Positions 8,560 to 18,318 of a stretch of DNA of 57,720 bases are shown piece by piece; position 1 is the stretch's first letter, and each line of letters starts with the position of its first letter. The stretch is taken from NCBI RefSeq assembly GCF_014199435.1, contig NZ_JACIJP010000009.1, positions 1 through 57,720 on the forward strand, given 5' to 3'. A program made the translations under genes and the position numbers. The notes under the pieces were generated by a model. That model was not told the origin of the DNA, searched no databases, and saw nothing but the letters and a program-made list of their open reading frames with translations. This DNA is from Sphingobium subterraneum. GTDB taxonomy: Bacteria; Pseudomonadota; Alphaproteobacteria; Sphingomonadales; Sphingomonadaceae.

Positions 8560-11500
8560 TTAGGAACGGGTCCTTGATCGCCGGCGCATCAGCAGATAGG
8601 CGGCCGGAATGACGAGCATCGAGAGCAGCGGCGCGGTGAGCATACCGCCGACCATGGGCGCGGCGATCCGGCTCATCACTTCAGAACCGGCGCCGCCGCC
8701 GGCCAGCACTGGGAGCAGGCCGGCGAGGATCACCGCGACGGTCATCGCCTTGGGCCGCACGCGCAGCAGCGCGCCCTCGCGCACCGCAGCGGCGACATCG
8801 CCGTCGGTTCGCGCTTCGAGCGCCTGCTTGAGGTAGATCAGCATCACCACCCCGAACTCGGCGGCGACACCGGCGAGCGCGATGAACCCGACAGCCGTGG
8901 CGACCGACTGGTTGTAGCCCAGCCAGTAGAGCAGCCACAGCCCGCCGGTGAGCGCGAAGGGCAGCGTGCCCATGATCAGCAACGCCTCGTCCCAGCGGCG
9001 GAAGGTGAGATAGAGCAGCGCGAAAATGATCGCGAGCGTCACCGGAACGACCAGCTTCATCCGTTCCCTGGCGCGGACCAGGAACTCGTACTGGCCGGTG
9101 TAGGAAATGCTGACTCCGGGCGGCAGAGCGACCTTGCCGGTAATCGCCCGATTGATGTCACCGACCAGCGTCTGCATGTCGCTCCCGCGCCCGTCGACAT
9201 AGATCCAGGTCACCGGCCTGCCGTTCTCGCTTCTGAGCATCGGCGGGCCGTCGCTGATGCGGACGCTGGCAACTGTGCCCAGCGTGATCTGCTGGCGCGA
9301 CGGGGTCAGGACGGGAAGGTTCGTAAGCTTGTCGATGCTGTCGCGCAGCTCGCGGGGATAGCGCACGCTGATCGGGTAGCGCGCCAGTCCTTCGACCGTC
9401 TGGCCGACGGTTTCGCCGCCGATCGCGCCCGAGACCACCGCCTGCACGTCGGCGACATTGAGGCCGTAACGTGCGGCAGCGGCGCGGTTCACATCGACGT
9501 CGATGTAGCGCCCGCCGGTGAGCCGTTCGGCCAGTGCGGAGGAGACTCCGGGCACGGTCTTCACCACCTGTTCGATCCGCTTGGCGGTGCGGTCGATCTC
9601 GGCGAGGTTCGATCCGGCAACCTTGATTCCGACCGGGCTCTTGATGCCGGTCGCCAGCATGTCGATGCGGTTGCGGATCGGCGGGATCCAGAAATTGGCG
9701 AGGCCCGGCACCTTCACCCGCGCATCGAGTTCATCGCGCAGCTTCTCGGGCGTCATGCCTGGCCGCCATGACCCGCGCGGTTTGAACCGGATCGTCGTCT
9801 CGAACATTTCGAGGGGAGCGGGATCGGTCGCGCTGTCGGCGCGGCCGGCCTTGCCGAACACGCTCTCGACCTCGGGCACGGTCTTGATCAGCCGGTCGGT
9901 CTGCTGGAGCAGGCGGCTGGCCTCGGCCGCCGAGAGGCCGGGAAGCGCGGAGGGCATGTAGAGCAGATCGCCCTCGTCCATCTGCGGCAGGAATTCGCCG
10001 CCGATCCGCGCCATCGGCCAAAGGCTGGTGGCGAAAACCAGCGCGGCGATCAGCAGTGTCTGTTTGGGGCGCGCCAACACCCAGTCGATCACCGGGCGGT
10101 AAGCATGCGCCAGCCAACGGTTGATCGGGTTGGCTTCCTCGCTGGGGATTCGGCCCTTGATTAGGAGCCCCATCAGCACCGGGATCAGCGTGATCGAGAG
10201 GAAGGCGGCCGCCGCCATCGCATAGGTTTTGGTGAAGGCGAGCGGCGCGAACAGACGGCCTTCCTGACCCTGCAGCGTGAAGATCGGCAGGAAGGAAAAG
10301 GTGATGATCAGCAGGCTCAGGAACAGCGCCGGGCCGACTTCCGCAGCGGCGTCCGTGACTAGCCGCCACCGCGTTGGCGCGTCGGGCTCTGCTTCCGGAT
10401 TGTCGTGACGCCAGCGCTCGAGGTGCTTGTGGGCATTCTCGATCATCACCACCGCCGCATCGACCATCGCGCCGATGGCGATGGCTATGCCGCCCAGCGA
10501 GAGGATGTTGGCGTTGAGGCCCTGCGCCCGCATGACGATGAAGGCGATGAGGATGCCGAGCGGCAGGGTGAGGATTGCGACCAGTGCCGAGCGCGCGTGC
10601 CACAGGAACAGCGCGCAGACGAGCGCAACGATGATGAATTCCTCGACCAGCTTGCCGGTCAGGTTCTCGACCGCGCGATCGATGAGCCCTGAGCGGTCAT
10701 AAGTGGTGACCACCTCGACGCCGGGAGGCAGGCTCTTCTTCAATTCGTCGAGCTTCCCTCGAACGCCGTCGATCACTGCCCTCGCGTTCTGGCCCTGGCG
10801 CATGACGATGACCCCGCCCGCGACCTCGCCCTCGCCGTTGAGTTCGGCCACACCGCGCCGCATTTCCGGGCCGAGCTGCACGCTCGCGACATCGGCCAGT
10901 GTCACCGGCACGCCGCCTGCTGCGGTGCGGACAGGAACGCTGCGGAAGTCGTCGAGCGTCTTGAGATAGCCGCTGGCGCGCACGGTGTATTCGGCCCCGG
11001 CCATCTCGACGCTCGCTCCGCCGACCTCCTGATTGGCGCGCTTCAGTGCCTCGGCGACGTCCTCGGCACTCACGCCATAGGCGGCGAGCTTCTGCGGATC
11101 GACCACGACCTGGTATTGCTTGACCATGCCGCCGATGCTCGCAACCTCGGCGACGCCGGGCACGGTCTTGAGCTCGAAGCGCAGGAACCAGTCCTGCAAG
11201 CTTCGGAGTTGCGCGAGATCGTGCCGCCCGGTCCTGTCGACCAGCGCATACTCGTAGATCCAACCAACGCCCGTCGCATCGGGGCCGAGCGAGGCCGTCG
11301 CTCCTTCGGGCAGGCGGCTCTGGACCTGGCTCAGATATTCGAGCACCCGGCTCCGCGCCCAGTAGAGATCGGTGCCGTCGTCGAACAGAACATAGACGAA
11401 GCTGTCGCCTGTGAACGAATAGCCGCGCACCACCCGCGCGCCGGGCACCGAGAGCATCGTCGAGGTGATCGGATAGGTGACCTGGTTCTCGACGATCTGC

Positions 11501-11673
11501 GGCGCCTGTCCCGGCCAGCTCGTGCGGATGATGACCTGCACGTCGGAGAGATCGGGCAGTGCATCGACCGGCGTGGTCCGAACCGCCGCCACACCGATTG
11601 CGGTAAGCACGAGTGCAGCCGCGAGGACAAGATTGCGTCCCTTGACCGAAGCGCGGATGATCGCGGCGATCAC
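8560..11673 (-). CDS. cusA: CusA-type heavy-metal RND efflux pump, inner-membrane component
   Basis: Proton-driven trimeric transporter that expels Cu+/Ag+ from periplasm or cytoplasm through the outer membrane. It has 1,037 residues, close to the usual 1,040-1,050. The start is the GTG at 11673, overlapping the cusB stop. It begins [19 protein letters not shown] (first helix) and includes the signature [20 protein letters not shown]. The fourth helix holds [16 protein letters not shown] with the proton-relay Asp, and a later helix holds [15 protein letters not shown] with the conserved Glu. Met residues are present across the periplasmic cleft, but I have not mapped the three-Met site. A partial copy lies just downstream. 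Confidence 0.93.
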   Translation of the reverse strand: MIAAIIRASVKGRNLVLAAALVLTAIGVAAVRTTPVDALPDLSDVQVIIRTSWPGQAPQIVENQVTYPITSTMLSVPGARVVRGYSFTGDSFVYVLFDDGTDLYWARSRVLEYLSQVQSRLPEGATASLGPDATGVGWIYEYALVDRTGRHDLAQLRSLQDWFLRFELKTVPGVAEVASIGGMVKQYQVVVDPQKLAAYGVSAEDVAEALKRANQEVGGASVEMAGAEYTVRASGYLKTLDDFRSVPVRTAAGGVPVTLADVASVQLGPEMRRGVAELNGEGEVAGGVIVMRQGQNARAVIDGVRGKLDELKKSLPPGVEVVTTYDRSGLIDRAVENLTGKLVEEFIIVALVCALFLWHARSALVAILTLPLGILIAFIVMRAQGLNANILSLGGIAIAIGAMVDAAVVMIENAHKHLERWRHDNPEAEPDAPTRWRLVTDAAAEVGPALFLSLLIITFSFLPIFTLQGQEGRLFAPLAFTKTYAMAAAAFLSITLIPVLMGLLIKGRIPSEEANPINRWLAHAYRPVIDWVLARPKQTLLIAALVFATSLWPMARIGGEFLPQMDEGDLLYMPSALPGLSAAEASRLLQQTDRLIKTVPEVESVFGKAGRADSATDPAPLEMFETTIRFKPRGSWRPGMTPEKLRDELDARVKVPGLANFWIPPIRNRIDMLATGIKSPVGIKVAGSNLAEIDRTAKRIEQVVKTVPGVSSALAERLTGGRYIDVDVNRAAAARYGLNVADVQAVVSGAIGGETVGQTVEGLARYPISVRYPRELRDSIDKLTNLPVLTPSRQQITLGTVASVRISDGPPMLRSENGRPVTWIYVDGRGSDMQTLVGDINRAITGKVALPPGVSISYTGQYEFLVRARERMKLVVPVTLAIIFALLYLTFRRWDEALLIMGTLPFALTGGLWLLYWLGYNQSVATAVGFIALAGVAAEFGVVMLIYLKQALEARTDGDVAAAVREGALLRVRPKAMTVAVILAGLLPVLAGGGAGSEVMSRIAAPMVGGMLTAPLLSMLVIPAAYLLMRRRSRTRS

Positions 11674-12908
11674 TTGCCGCCTCCGATCGGCCGCGCAGCT
11701 ATTCCGGTGAGGCTTGCTTCGGAATCGAGCAGGAACTGGCCCGAGGCGACGAGTTTTTCGCCTGCGGCCAGCCCAGCCAGCACTTCGGTCTTGCCGCCGC
11801 CCTCGCGGCCGGTGCGGACCTCGGCCGGACGATAGCGGCCATCGGCGAGCGCCAGCATGACGAGAGTGCGCGCGCCCGTCCTGATCACCGCTTCGCTCGG
11901 CACCAGCAGCGCCTGACCTCCCTCGCTCCCCAATGCGACAGCAGCGAACATGCCGGGTCGCAGCCGTCCGCCACGGTTGGCGAGTTCGATCCGCGCCGTC
12001 AGCGTGCGGCTGTCGGCCTGCGCTGCGGGCAGCATCGCACTCACCCGTCCGGCGAAGCTTTCGCCCGGAAAGGCGGTCAGCGTGGCGCTTGCGCTTTGGC
12101 CTACGCGTACTATACCCGCCTGCGCCTCGGGCACGGCGGCGTTGAGCCAGACCGTGCCGATGCCGCTGACCTGCGCGAGCGTCTGGCCCGCGCCGAGCGT
12201 TACACCCTGACGCGCGTCGAGCGACTGGATCACGCCCGCGATCGGCGAGCGGATCGTCACCGTGCCATTGGTCCGGCCCGTCCGTTCGACCTCGCCGATC
12301 AGCGCATCGGACATGCCCATCAGCCGCAGCCGCTGGCGTGCGGCGGCGGTCAGCTCGGGCTTGCCGAGCCTCTTCACGGCAAGGAACTCGGTCTGCGCGC
12401 CGCCCCATTCGGGCAGCTGGAGGTCGGCGATGGGCGCGCCCGCGCCGATCACATCGCCGGGCGCGCGGGCGTAGACGCGGGTGACGAAGCCGCCGGACCG
12501 GGCCTGGACGATCGCCACGTCGCGCTGGTTGAAGTCGATCGTGCCGGTAACCGTGAGGGCAGAGGGCAAGGCGCCCATTTCGGCCGCGACCACGCGCATG
12601 CCAAGATTCTGCCGCGCAGCGGGATCGACGCTGACGCCGGGCATCGCATCGCCCATGGGGGCGTCGTCGGCATATTTGGGCACGGTCTTCATCCCCATCG
12701 ACGAGAGCGAATTGGGGTTATCGTAGTGCTCGGCCGGCACCATCGGATCGTACCAGTAGAGGATCTTGCGACCCGATTGGGCCGATCCCGTTTCAGTCGT
12801 GGCCGGGCCGCCTTTTTGTCCGAGCCAATAGCCGCCACCACCGGCAAGCATCGTGACTGCCAGCACCCCGGTGCCCCAGCGCATTGCGTTTGTCCTGTCC
12901 AGCGTCAT
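11670..12908 (-). CDS. cusB: CusB-type periplasmic adaptor (membrane fusion protein)
   Basis: 412 residues linking the RND pump to the outer-membrane channel. After an N-terminal anchor or signal helix there is a heavy-metal-binding domain around residue 50-80 ([15 protein letters not shown], then [12 protein letters not shown]). It is followed by the barrel-sandwich hybrid ([20 protein letters not shown] and [19 protein letters not shown]), alpha hairpin and beta-barrel domains. The Met-rich N-terminus is where E. coli CusB binds copper. It overlaps cusC upstream (ATGA) and cusA downstream (GTGA), so translation is coupled. Confidence 0.92.
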   Translation of the reverse strand: MTLDRTNAMRWGTGVLAVTMLAGGGGYWLGQKGGPATTETGSAQSGRKILYWYDPMVPAEHYDNPNSLSSMGMKTVPKYADDAPMGDAMPGVSVDPAARQNLGMRVVAAEMGALPSALTVTGTIDFNQRDVAIVQARSGGFVTRVYARAPGDVIGAGAPIADLQLPEWGGAQTEFLAVKRLGKPELTAAARQRLRLMGMSDALIGEVERTGRTNGTVTIRSPIAGVIQSLDARQGVTLGAGQTLAQVSGIGTVWLNAAVPEAQAGIVRVGQSASATLTAFPGESFAGRVSAMLPAAQADSRTLTARIELANRGGRLRPGMFAAVALGSEGGQALLVPSEAVIRTGARTLVMLALADGRYRPAEVRTGREGGGKTEVLAGLAAGEKLVASGQFLLDSEASLTGIAARPIGGGK

Positions 12909-14134
12909 GGCCGAACTCCTCCATAAGTGTAGTTGATCCGGATCGCGTCGCGGGCGACCTCGGCTTCGCGCGAAAGCGCATCGACTTCGGCTTCGGCGAG
13001 CGCCAGGCTCGATAGCAAAGCACTTCCGAGATCGAGCTTGCCCGCGGCGTAACTCGCCATGTCGAGTTCGGCCCGGCGCTTGGCGAGCGGCACCAATGTA
13101 TCGCGCGCATTCATCAGCCGCTGGTGATGCAAGGCATAGTCCGCAAGGTCGGCATTGAGTTCGGCCAAGAGGTCACGCTCTCCAGCTTGGCGCATCAACC
13201 CAGCACGTTGCGCCTCGCTTTCGCGCGCGGCGATCAAGGGATCTTGCCGGCGCTTTGCGAAGAATGGCAGATCGATGCTGACCGTGACCGAAACCATGTC
13301 GCCATAAGCGGGAGCGCGACGACCATAGGATGTTCCAACCCGCCAGTCCGGGCGTTTGTCAGCGCGGGCAAGCGTGACATCCGCCTCGGAAGCACGGGCT
13401 CGGGCGTCCAGAGCCTGAAGTCGAGGTAGGGAAGCCACATGGGTCCGCAAAGCAGGACCATACACCTCAAGCACCGGCGGGTCCCCGGTAACATCGGAGT
13501 CGGGGTCGCCGGTAAGGCGCGCAAGTCTCGCCTGCGCCTTGGTTACATCGGCCCTGAGCTCGCTGCGACGGTCGTTGATGGCTGCGCGCAACTGCTCGGG
13601 TTCAAGCGCCTGCGAAGGACGTGCCGAACCAGACGCGAGCCTCGCCGTGACGGTAGCTTGCAGATCGCCAAGGCTCGCGTCGAGCCGCTCAAGTTGGGCA
13701 AGGCGCCGCTTGGCATAGTAGAGATCGACCCAGGCTAGCGCGGTTTCGAGCCGCACATTCTGGGCATCGACCGCCAGATCGGCCTCGGCCACGCCGATGT
13801 CTGCTTGTGCTCGCCCCTGTTGAGCACGGCGCTTGGCGGGATTGGGAAACGCTTGTTCGATTCCGACGCGTGACATTGTCATGCTGTCCCTGTTCAATGT
13901 GAAAGCAGGTGGCCCCGAAACAGGGAAATTCTCGAGGCTTACCACCAAGGTCGGATCGGGCAGCCGACCGGCGGCAATTGCCGTCGACCGCGTGGCTTCG
14001 ACGCTCGCCTCGCTCGCTGCAAGCGACGGCGCTTCGCGTGCAGCGCGGTCGAGCGCGGCATCGAACGTCATGGGTTCGGCCAGCACGGCGGCCGGGATGG
14101 CCACGAGCAGTGGCGCCAGAAAAATCTTTCGCAT
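12905..14134 (-). CDS. cusC: CusC/TolC-family outer-membrane channel
   Basis: 409-residue outer-membrane efflux protein with a signal peptide (MRKIFLAPLLVAIPAAVLA) and the two OEP repeats. Examples are AGRLPDPTLVVSLENFPVSG near residue 60 and a long coiled region with RRLAQLERLDASLGDLQATV and ELRAAINDRR-type heptads. It lacks the lipobox of E. coli CusC. It is the exit duct for the CusBA complex. The next gene (cusB) starts inside its stop codon. The family and operon position give high confidence; substrate specificity follows from the partners. Confidence 0.88.
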   Translation of the reverse strand: MRKIFLAPLLVAIPAAVLAEPMTFDAALDRAAREAPSLAASEASVEATRSTAIAAGRLPDPTLVVSLENFPVSGPPAFTLNRDSMTMSRVGIEQAFPNPAKRRAQQGRAQADIGVAEADLAVDAQNVRLETALAWVDLYYAKRRLAQLERLDASLGDLQATVTARLASGSARPSQALEPEQLRAAINDRRSELRADVTKAQARLARLTGDPDSDVTGDPPVLEVYGPALRTHVASLPRLQALDARARASEADVTLARADKRPDWRVGTSYGRRAPAYGDMVSVTVSIDLPFFAKRRQDPLIAARESEAQRAGLMRQAGERDLLAELNADLADYALHHQRLMNARDTLVPLAKRRAELDMASYAAGKLDLGSALLSSLALAEAEVDALSREAEVARDAIRINYTYGGVRP

Positions 14135-14194
14135 GGAGCTCTCCTGATCGGCGGAGGCCGGACCGAAACGTCAAACAATCAGGGGCAAAACGTG

Positions 14195-14226
14195 CGCCGG
14201 CGAAGCAATGAGTTGCCTCGCCGGCG
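14195..14226 (-). terminator. GC hairpin between family B gene and cusC
   Basis: Perfect nine-base stem CGCCGGCGA/TCGCCGGCG around a 14-base loop, followed on the minus strand by GCACGTTTTG. It sits in the 139-base gap between the small exported protein gene and cusC. It may attenuate read-through from the two small genes into the pump genes. Confidence 0.4.
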
Positions 14227-14273
14227 ACACGCGCCTGGCCAGGTTGCTTTTCGTTATCGGCCAGGCAATCGCC

Positions 14274-14543
14274 TTAACCAGCCGAAGGCATGGCGCGCTT
14301 GCCCGGCATGTCCATCATGCAATCGGCCGCGCTCATCTTCATCATGCTACAGTTGCAGTCCGCCACCTCGGTGCCGCTATCCTTGATCCAGACCCGGACC
14401 TGCTGGGGAAGGTTGGACTTGTTCGGGCCGGGGGTCGGGCGCGATTGCCATTCCCAATGGCCGCCGGCAGGCGTGCTCGCAAAACTGGCGGATGCGGCTG
14501 TGAGTGCCGCAATTGCTGCGGCCAGTGTCAGTAACGTCTTCAT
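14274..14543 (-). CDS. Small exported WEWQ protein (family B, copy 2)
   Basis: 89 residues from ATG 14543 with a signal peptide ending SFAS. The mature part has HWEWQSRPTPGPNKSNLP, then VRVWIKD and a Cys/Met tail (DCNCSMMKMSAADCMMDMPG). The tail could bind soft metal ions. It is homologous to the protein at 7705-8046 but keeps one motif repeat and adds the Cys/Met tail. It is first or second gene of the cus operon. Function unknown. Confidence 0.65.
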   Translation of the reverse strand: MKTLLTLAAAIAALTAASASFASTPAGGHWEWQSRPTPGPNKSNLPQQVRVWIKDSGTEVADCNCSMMKMSAADCMMDMPGKRAMPSAG

Positions 14544-14613
14544 GTCGAAAATCCTTGATTGAACGGTGAGGTGACGCACCGCGAAAACAGGTTCGCGGGC
14601 GCGCCAGTGAGGT

Positions 14614-14985
14614 TCAACCAAGGCGTGCGGGTGGATGCGGTTCTGGACTGGTTTCACGCCCAACAAGCACCGCGACCTGCATCTGGCGAGGAATCGATGG
14701 GCGAAATTCGGTCGGACTGGCGCTCGGAAGCGGAGGAACCAGCGCCACAGCAACTGCACAGCCCATCTTGGCTACGCAATCAGGCGTCATGCCCTGACAC
14801 GGCTTGTCGGGCTGTGGCTTCTGCTTCCCGAGATGCATCATTTCCGCGCATTCGGGGCTCATCGGTGCGGCGGTAGCCACAAGCTCTGCCCTTTCAACCG
14901 GAATGGCGTGCGCAAACGCCGCTTCTTGCCCGATCAGACCGAGGAGTGCTCCTACGAGCATCAGCAGAGAGAACCAGCGCTTCAC
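14614..14985 (-). CDS. Small exported Cys/Met protein (family A, copy 2)
   Basis: 123 residues. The start is the GTG at 14985 because it begins the signal peptide (MKRWFSLLMLVGALLGLIG). The mature part has ECAEMMHLGKQ and PCQGMTPDCVAKMGC, the latter shared with the protein at 7246-7608. The C-terminus ends PEPHPPARLG, again like its homologue. It appears to be the first gene of the cus operon. The Cys/Met spacing suggests metal binding in the periplasm, but this is inference. Confidence 0.65.
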   Translation of the reverse strand: MKRWFSLLMLVGALLGLIGQEAAFAHAIPVERAELVATAAPMSPECAEMMHLGKQKPQPDKPCQGMTPDCVAKMGCAVAVALVPPLPSASPTEFRPSIPRQMQVAVLVGRETSPEPHPPARLG

Positions 14986-15063
14986 GTGACTTCCTTCGAC
15001 TTGTAATGGGCGACTGTCAATTCGACACTCGCTTCTTGCATCGCCGGCGCAACCCACTATCGC

Positions 15064-15879
15064 TTGACCGGAGTGCGCCGCACCATTTCAGATTCCAATG
15101 CCCTGCTGGGCAAGGGTCTTGGAATGATCAGGGACGAGGCAGTTGACGTCGCTACTGGCCCTTGTCTGGTTTCGCTGACCAGACCTTGCAATATCTCCCA
15201 CGGATGGCGGGATGATTTCTCTTTCTTCGGTTTCAAGGCGGCCAATTTTTTATTGGCGCTAGGAAGCAAAAGTGGGTGCAAAGTGCTGATCGGGATTGTC
15301 ATGGTGCTGCTCATTGGCGCCTTGCTGTGCCACGCTCTGAAGACGGGGCGAGCGCCGCTCGCATCTTCGCGTGTTCGGCGTCAGACCGCGCCAAAGCTAT
15401 ACTGGACGACCGTTCTGATCTGCGCCGTGCTTCTGGTGCTTGGCATGGCTTTGACGCTCGCTCCCATTCAGCAGAAGCACCGTGTTCCAGGTCCGACACC
15501 GGACCGTGCGGCTGAAATTTCCGTCGCGAGGCAAGGCGTGACCGGCTCAACAGGGAAGCAGCGTGCAGGCGGAGTGGTAGCGCCTGCGCAGGGCGATGAT
15601 GTTGATCAGCGGTACGCCGAAATATCCGGCATCTGGAACGATGTTCCAGGTTGCGCGCCGGGATCCGGGTCGTCGCTTCGCATATCAGCTGACGGTTTGG
15701 ATTTTGGGCACAGCCATTTTCACGTCGAAGAGGTCAAAATTCGCGGCAATGACCTGCTCCTGCACGGTCACTACGTTACTCACCGCGGCATTGAGAACAG
15801 CAGTTTAACGGTCACGGTGATCGAGGGTACTCCACCAAAGCTCAAGATCTCCGAGAAGTTGTATTTCAGTTGCTCCTAG
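15064..15879 (+). CDS. Membrane-anchored protein of unknown function
   Basis: Up to 271 residues depending on start (TTG 15064, ATG 15124, or ATG 15301). Two hydrophobic helices are clear: VLIGIVMVLLIGALLCHAL and WTTVLICAVLLVLGMALTL. A C-terminal domain of about 90 residues follows, containing EISGIWNDVPGCAPGSG and FGHSHFHVEEVKIRGND, probably extracytoplasmic and beta-rich with a His cluster. No family recognised. It lies alone between the cus operon and the ATP-grasp gene, on the opposite strand to both. The upstream part may not be translated. Confidence 0.5.
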   Translation: MTGVRRTISDSNALLGKGLGMIRDEAVDVATGPCLVSLTRPCNISHGWRDDFSFFGFKAANFLLALGSKSGCKVLIGIVMVLLIGALLCHALKTGRAPLASSRVRRQTAPKLYWTTVLICAVLLVLGMALTLAPIQQKHRVPGPTPDRAAEISVARQGVTGSTGKQRAGGVVAPAQGDDVDQRYAEISGIWNDVPGCAPGSGSSLRISADGLDFGHSHFHVEEVKIRGNDLLLHGHYVTHRGIENSSLTVTVIEGTPPKLKISEKLYFSCS

Positions 15880-15999
15880 GCGGTGACGGTGCGGCCGGAT
15901 TTGCTGGCCGCAGTCAGGTTCCCGCCCTTGAACGCCGTCGATCCCGGGTCATGTCAATCGATCATTTGGCCGCATTGGCTAAGAACTCTGCCCGCACGC

Positions 16000-17316
16000 T
16001 CATTCGGGGCTAGGGCCAGAGTCGGTCACCTGCAAAACCGGGGCGAACCCGCCTCCCGGGGTGCGCATGTTGGTGGTTTGGCCCTGGTAGAGACGTGCTG
16101 CGGCCAGCAGCAGCTCGCCTGCATATGTGTAAAGTCGAATATCGGTCTTGAGAGCGATGCTCTCCCCCGCCACGGTCGCATTACGAACAGTGGGCGCGGC
16201 GAAGGTCTGCGCGACATATTCGCCGCTGACAATCTCGTCCCACACCCGCCGCGTGACTTTGTCACCTCGATATGCCGCCTTGCTGCCGTGGCCGCGCGCC
16301 GGTTTGAAAAACAGGTTCCGTCGTTCTCGCCAAAGATCCTCGCTGTTCGCGCGAGTGACGACAACAGTCTGCGGCAGGCCGTTTCGCAGAACGGCCCGAT
16401 ATGCAGCCGGTAGACCCCAATCTTCAAGCCGGGCATCATCCGAGAGCAGTGAAAGGTTGCGCTTGTCGGCCAAAAGCGCGTGCACGTGGGGTGACGGCGT
16501 CACGACCACTGCACCCTGAAGGTAGGCGGCCTTCAGCGCGGCATGTCGCGGCTCGTCAAGCGAGAAGTCGACCAATCGGTTGTAGACCAGGTCGATCACC
16601 TGCCCCTCAGCCGTGAGTTTCTGTCCATCGTAGACCATCTGCGCAGGGTCAACGATGACTGCCCGAATGCCCTGTTTCTCGAGCAAATCCTGCGCCAGCT
16701 GGAACTCCGGGTAGAGATGCTGCTTCTCGGGCATATCGTCGACAATTGCGATCAGCGCGGGTCGACCCTTGCTTCGCTGCCGCTGCCATTCGGCGACAAA
16801 CATGCGCGCCACGCGCTCGGCGAAATCACTTTCGGTTGGGGCACGAACGGCAAATCGGTCCTCCGGACAGCAGGCACGCTGTGCGCCAGCCAAAAGCGCA
16901 TTGAGGAAGGCCCCGCCAGCATTCGTGTTCACTTCAATCAGCTTGGGGCCGTCGGAAGCGAGGTGAAAGTCATAGCCCATGAATGCCCCAAGCGGGCCGA
17001 AGTCCTGCCTTGCCGAAAGCGGCGCATAGGCCAGCGCTGCCGCACGATAAGCCGGCAATCGCGCCGCCTCTTCGACGGCACCAACAATCAGCATCATTTG
17101 GGCCAGCATTTCCGATGGCACGAACACAGGAACATTCGAAAACAACGTCGGATGCGACGCGCCCAGGCGCGCCGCGAAGCCCTCGCTCCGGACTGCCCTG
17201 TCCAGGGCATCTGCCAGTTCCCTGCGATCGAGCGAGATGCAGAAGCAACCCAAGTTGAGCTGCTCTGCCACCGATTGGGGTGGAACCGGCAGGCCGTCAG
17301 GTGGGATCGCCCGCAC
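16000..17316 (-). CDS. ATP-grasp protein, apparently circularly permuted
   Basis: 438 residues, likely an ATP-dependent carboxylate-amine ligase. The ATP-binding lysine loop (LFFKPARGHGSKAAYRGD) is in the C-terminal third, followed by GEYVAQTFAAP and KTDIRLYTYAG. The metal-binding acidic segment (KLIEVNTNAGG) lies in the N-terminal third. In standard ATP-grasp enzymes the order is the reverse, so the domain appears permuted. The C-terminus (TTNMRTPGGGFAPV) carries the conserved Asn. The gene sits 97 bases downstream of cueR and may extend that operon. The substrate is unknown; a glutathione-like or peptide ligase for metal chelation is one possibility. Confidence 0.7.
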   Translation of the reverse strand: MRAIPPDGLPVPPQSVAEQLNLGCFCISLDRRELADALDRAVRSEGFAARLGASHPTLFSNVPVFVPSEMLAQMMLIVGAVEEAARLPAYRAAALAYAPLSARQDFGPLGAFMGYDFHLASDGPKLIEVNTNAGGAFLNALLAGAQRACCPEDRFAVRAPTESDFAERVARMFVAEWQRQRSKGRPALIAIVDDMPEKQHLYPEFQLAQDLLEKQGIRAVIVDPAQMVYDGQKLTAEGQVIDLVYNRLVDFSLDEPRHAALKAAYLQGAVVVTPSPHVHALLADKRNLSLLSDDARLEDWGLPAAYRAVLRNGLPQTVVVTRANSEDLWRERRNLFFKPARGHGSKAAYRGDKVTRRVWDEIVSGEYVAQTFAAPTVRNATVAGESIALKTDIRLYTYAGELLLAAARLYQGQTTNMRTPGGGFAPVLQVTDSGPSPE

Positions 17317-17413
17317 GTCATTCCTTTCAGGCTCGAATCTGTGACTGGATCCGCCAGACCGGCGTGAACGTGAGGTGAGGGTTCTCCTGCGAGACGTCTG
17401 TCAGGTTATCCTT

Positions 17414-17824
17414 CTACACGGCCTTGCGACGGGCTTCATCCTGCGCGATGCCATTGATGATCGGACACTCGGGCCGTGAATCGCCTGAACATTGTTCGGC
17501 CAGATCCAGCAAAGTGGCGCGCATCTGTTCGAGTTGCAGCGCCTTGCCATGAAGCAGTGCTGCTCGCGCCAGCGCCAGGGCTTTGACATCTGCGCTCGAC
17601 CGGTTCCGGTCGCCCCATAATGAAAGCAGTTCCCGTATTTCCTCGATCGGAAACCCGAGATCGCGCGCATTAGCAATGAACCGCAGACGATGGACGTCGT
17701 CAGGCGAATAATCCCGGAAAGTGCCGTTGCGCCGTGGTGGCGCGGGGATGAGGCCGATTTTCTCGTAATGCCGGATCATGCGCTGCGATACGCCCGATCC
17801 CTCGGCTACCTGACCGATGTTCAT
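17414..17824 (-). CDS. cueR: CueR-type Cu(I)-responsive MerR regulator
   Basis: 136-residue transcription factor with an N-terminal winged helix ([20 protein letters not shown]), a dimerisation helix and a C-terminal metal loop. The metal loop is CSGDSRPEC, with Cys112 and Cys120, and Ser77 is present. These three match the numbering and residues of E. coli CueR that select monovalent copper, silver or gold. Its gene starts inside the stop of the SRPBCC gene (ATGA), so it is co-translated with the ATPase operon and probably acts on the palindromic promoter at 20703-20733. Confidence 0.88.
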   Translation of the reverse strand: MNIGQVAEGSGVSQRMIRHYEKIGLIPAPPRRNGTFRDYSPDDVHRLRFIANARDLGFPIEEIRELLSLWGDRNRSSADVKALALARAALLHGKALQLEQMRATLLDLAEQCSGDSRPECPIINGIAQDEARRKAV

Positions 17825-18318
17825 GGCCTACCTGCCTGTCGATGTTGGATTTCCCGCACCATATTATTGACGCACCAACGGGCAAACATGCCCCCAAATG
17901 CGCGCGCCAGCCAACGCGCCAAGCCGGGTTCTGGCAGTGCATAGTCGATCCAGACAAGGAGGAGATTCCCGGCGCCGGATGGGGTGATTGCAAATCCCAT
18001 CCGGTAAGCACGTATGACGACAAGCTGCGGCATACCGATGGTCGCCCAGACCTTGCGCGTTGGCGGCACGCGAGCCTCGACGACTTCCTCAGCCGCTATG
18101 GTCAATCCAAAGGCCGTTCCGGCAAGCCGGATCACAGAGCCCGTAGCCTTTCCACCCAGAGCGTCAAGCTCGCACCGCATGGAGCCGCCGCCCATCATCA
18201 GCGAAGGGCCGCCCATATGCTTGGTCATCAAGTCCGGCTCGTCGGCCATCGCGAAGATGCTTTCCGCCGAGCGGGCGATTGTCGCGCTCGCCTCGTAGTG
18301 AAGCGGCAAATCAGTCAT
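17821..18318 (-). CDS. SRPBCC (CoxG-like) domain protein
   Basis: 165 residues with the START/Bet v 1-like pattern: [20 protein letters not shown] at the start, a long middle beta-sheet, and a C-terminal amphipathic helix ([20 protein letters not shown]). Such folds bind hydrophobic ligands or act as small chaperones. A Met-rich stretch ([13 protein letters not shown]) near residue 35-47 might contact metal. The gene overlaps both the Cu-ATPase stop and the cueR start by four bases, an arrangement implying a fixed role in this copper operon. Actual function unknown. Confidence 0.7.
   Translation of the reverse strand: MTDLPLHYEASATIARSAESIFAMADEPDLMTKHMGGPSLMMGGGSMRCELDALGGKATGSVIRLAGTAFGLTIAAEEVVEARVPPTRKVWATIGMPQLVVIRAYRMGFAITPSGAGNLLLVWIDYALPEPGLARWLARAFGGMFARWCVNNMVREIQHRQAGRP

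Noticed and set aside
11674..12408. N-terminal extension of CusA upstream of GTG 11673
   Set aside because: That stretch is the other frame of cusB; CusA starts normally at the first helix just after the cusB stop.
12096..12926. 276-codon plus-strand frame over cusB
   Set aside because: Shadow of CusB; no recognisable domain and His/Arg-biased composition.
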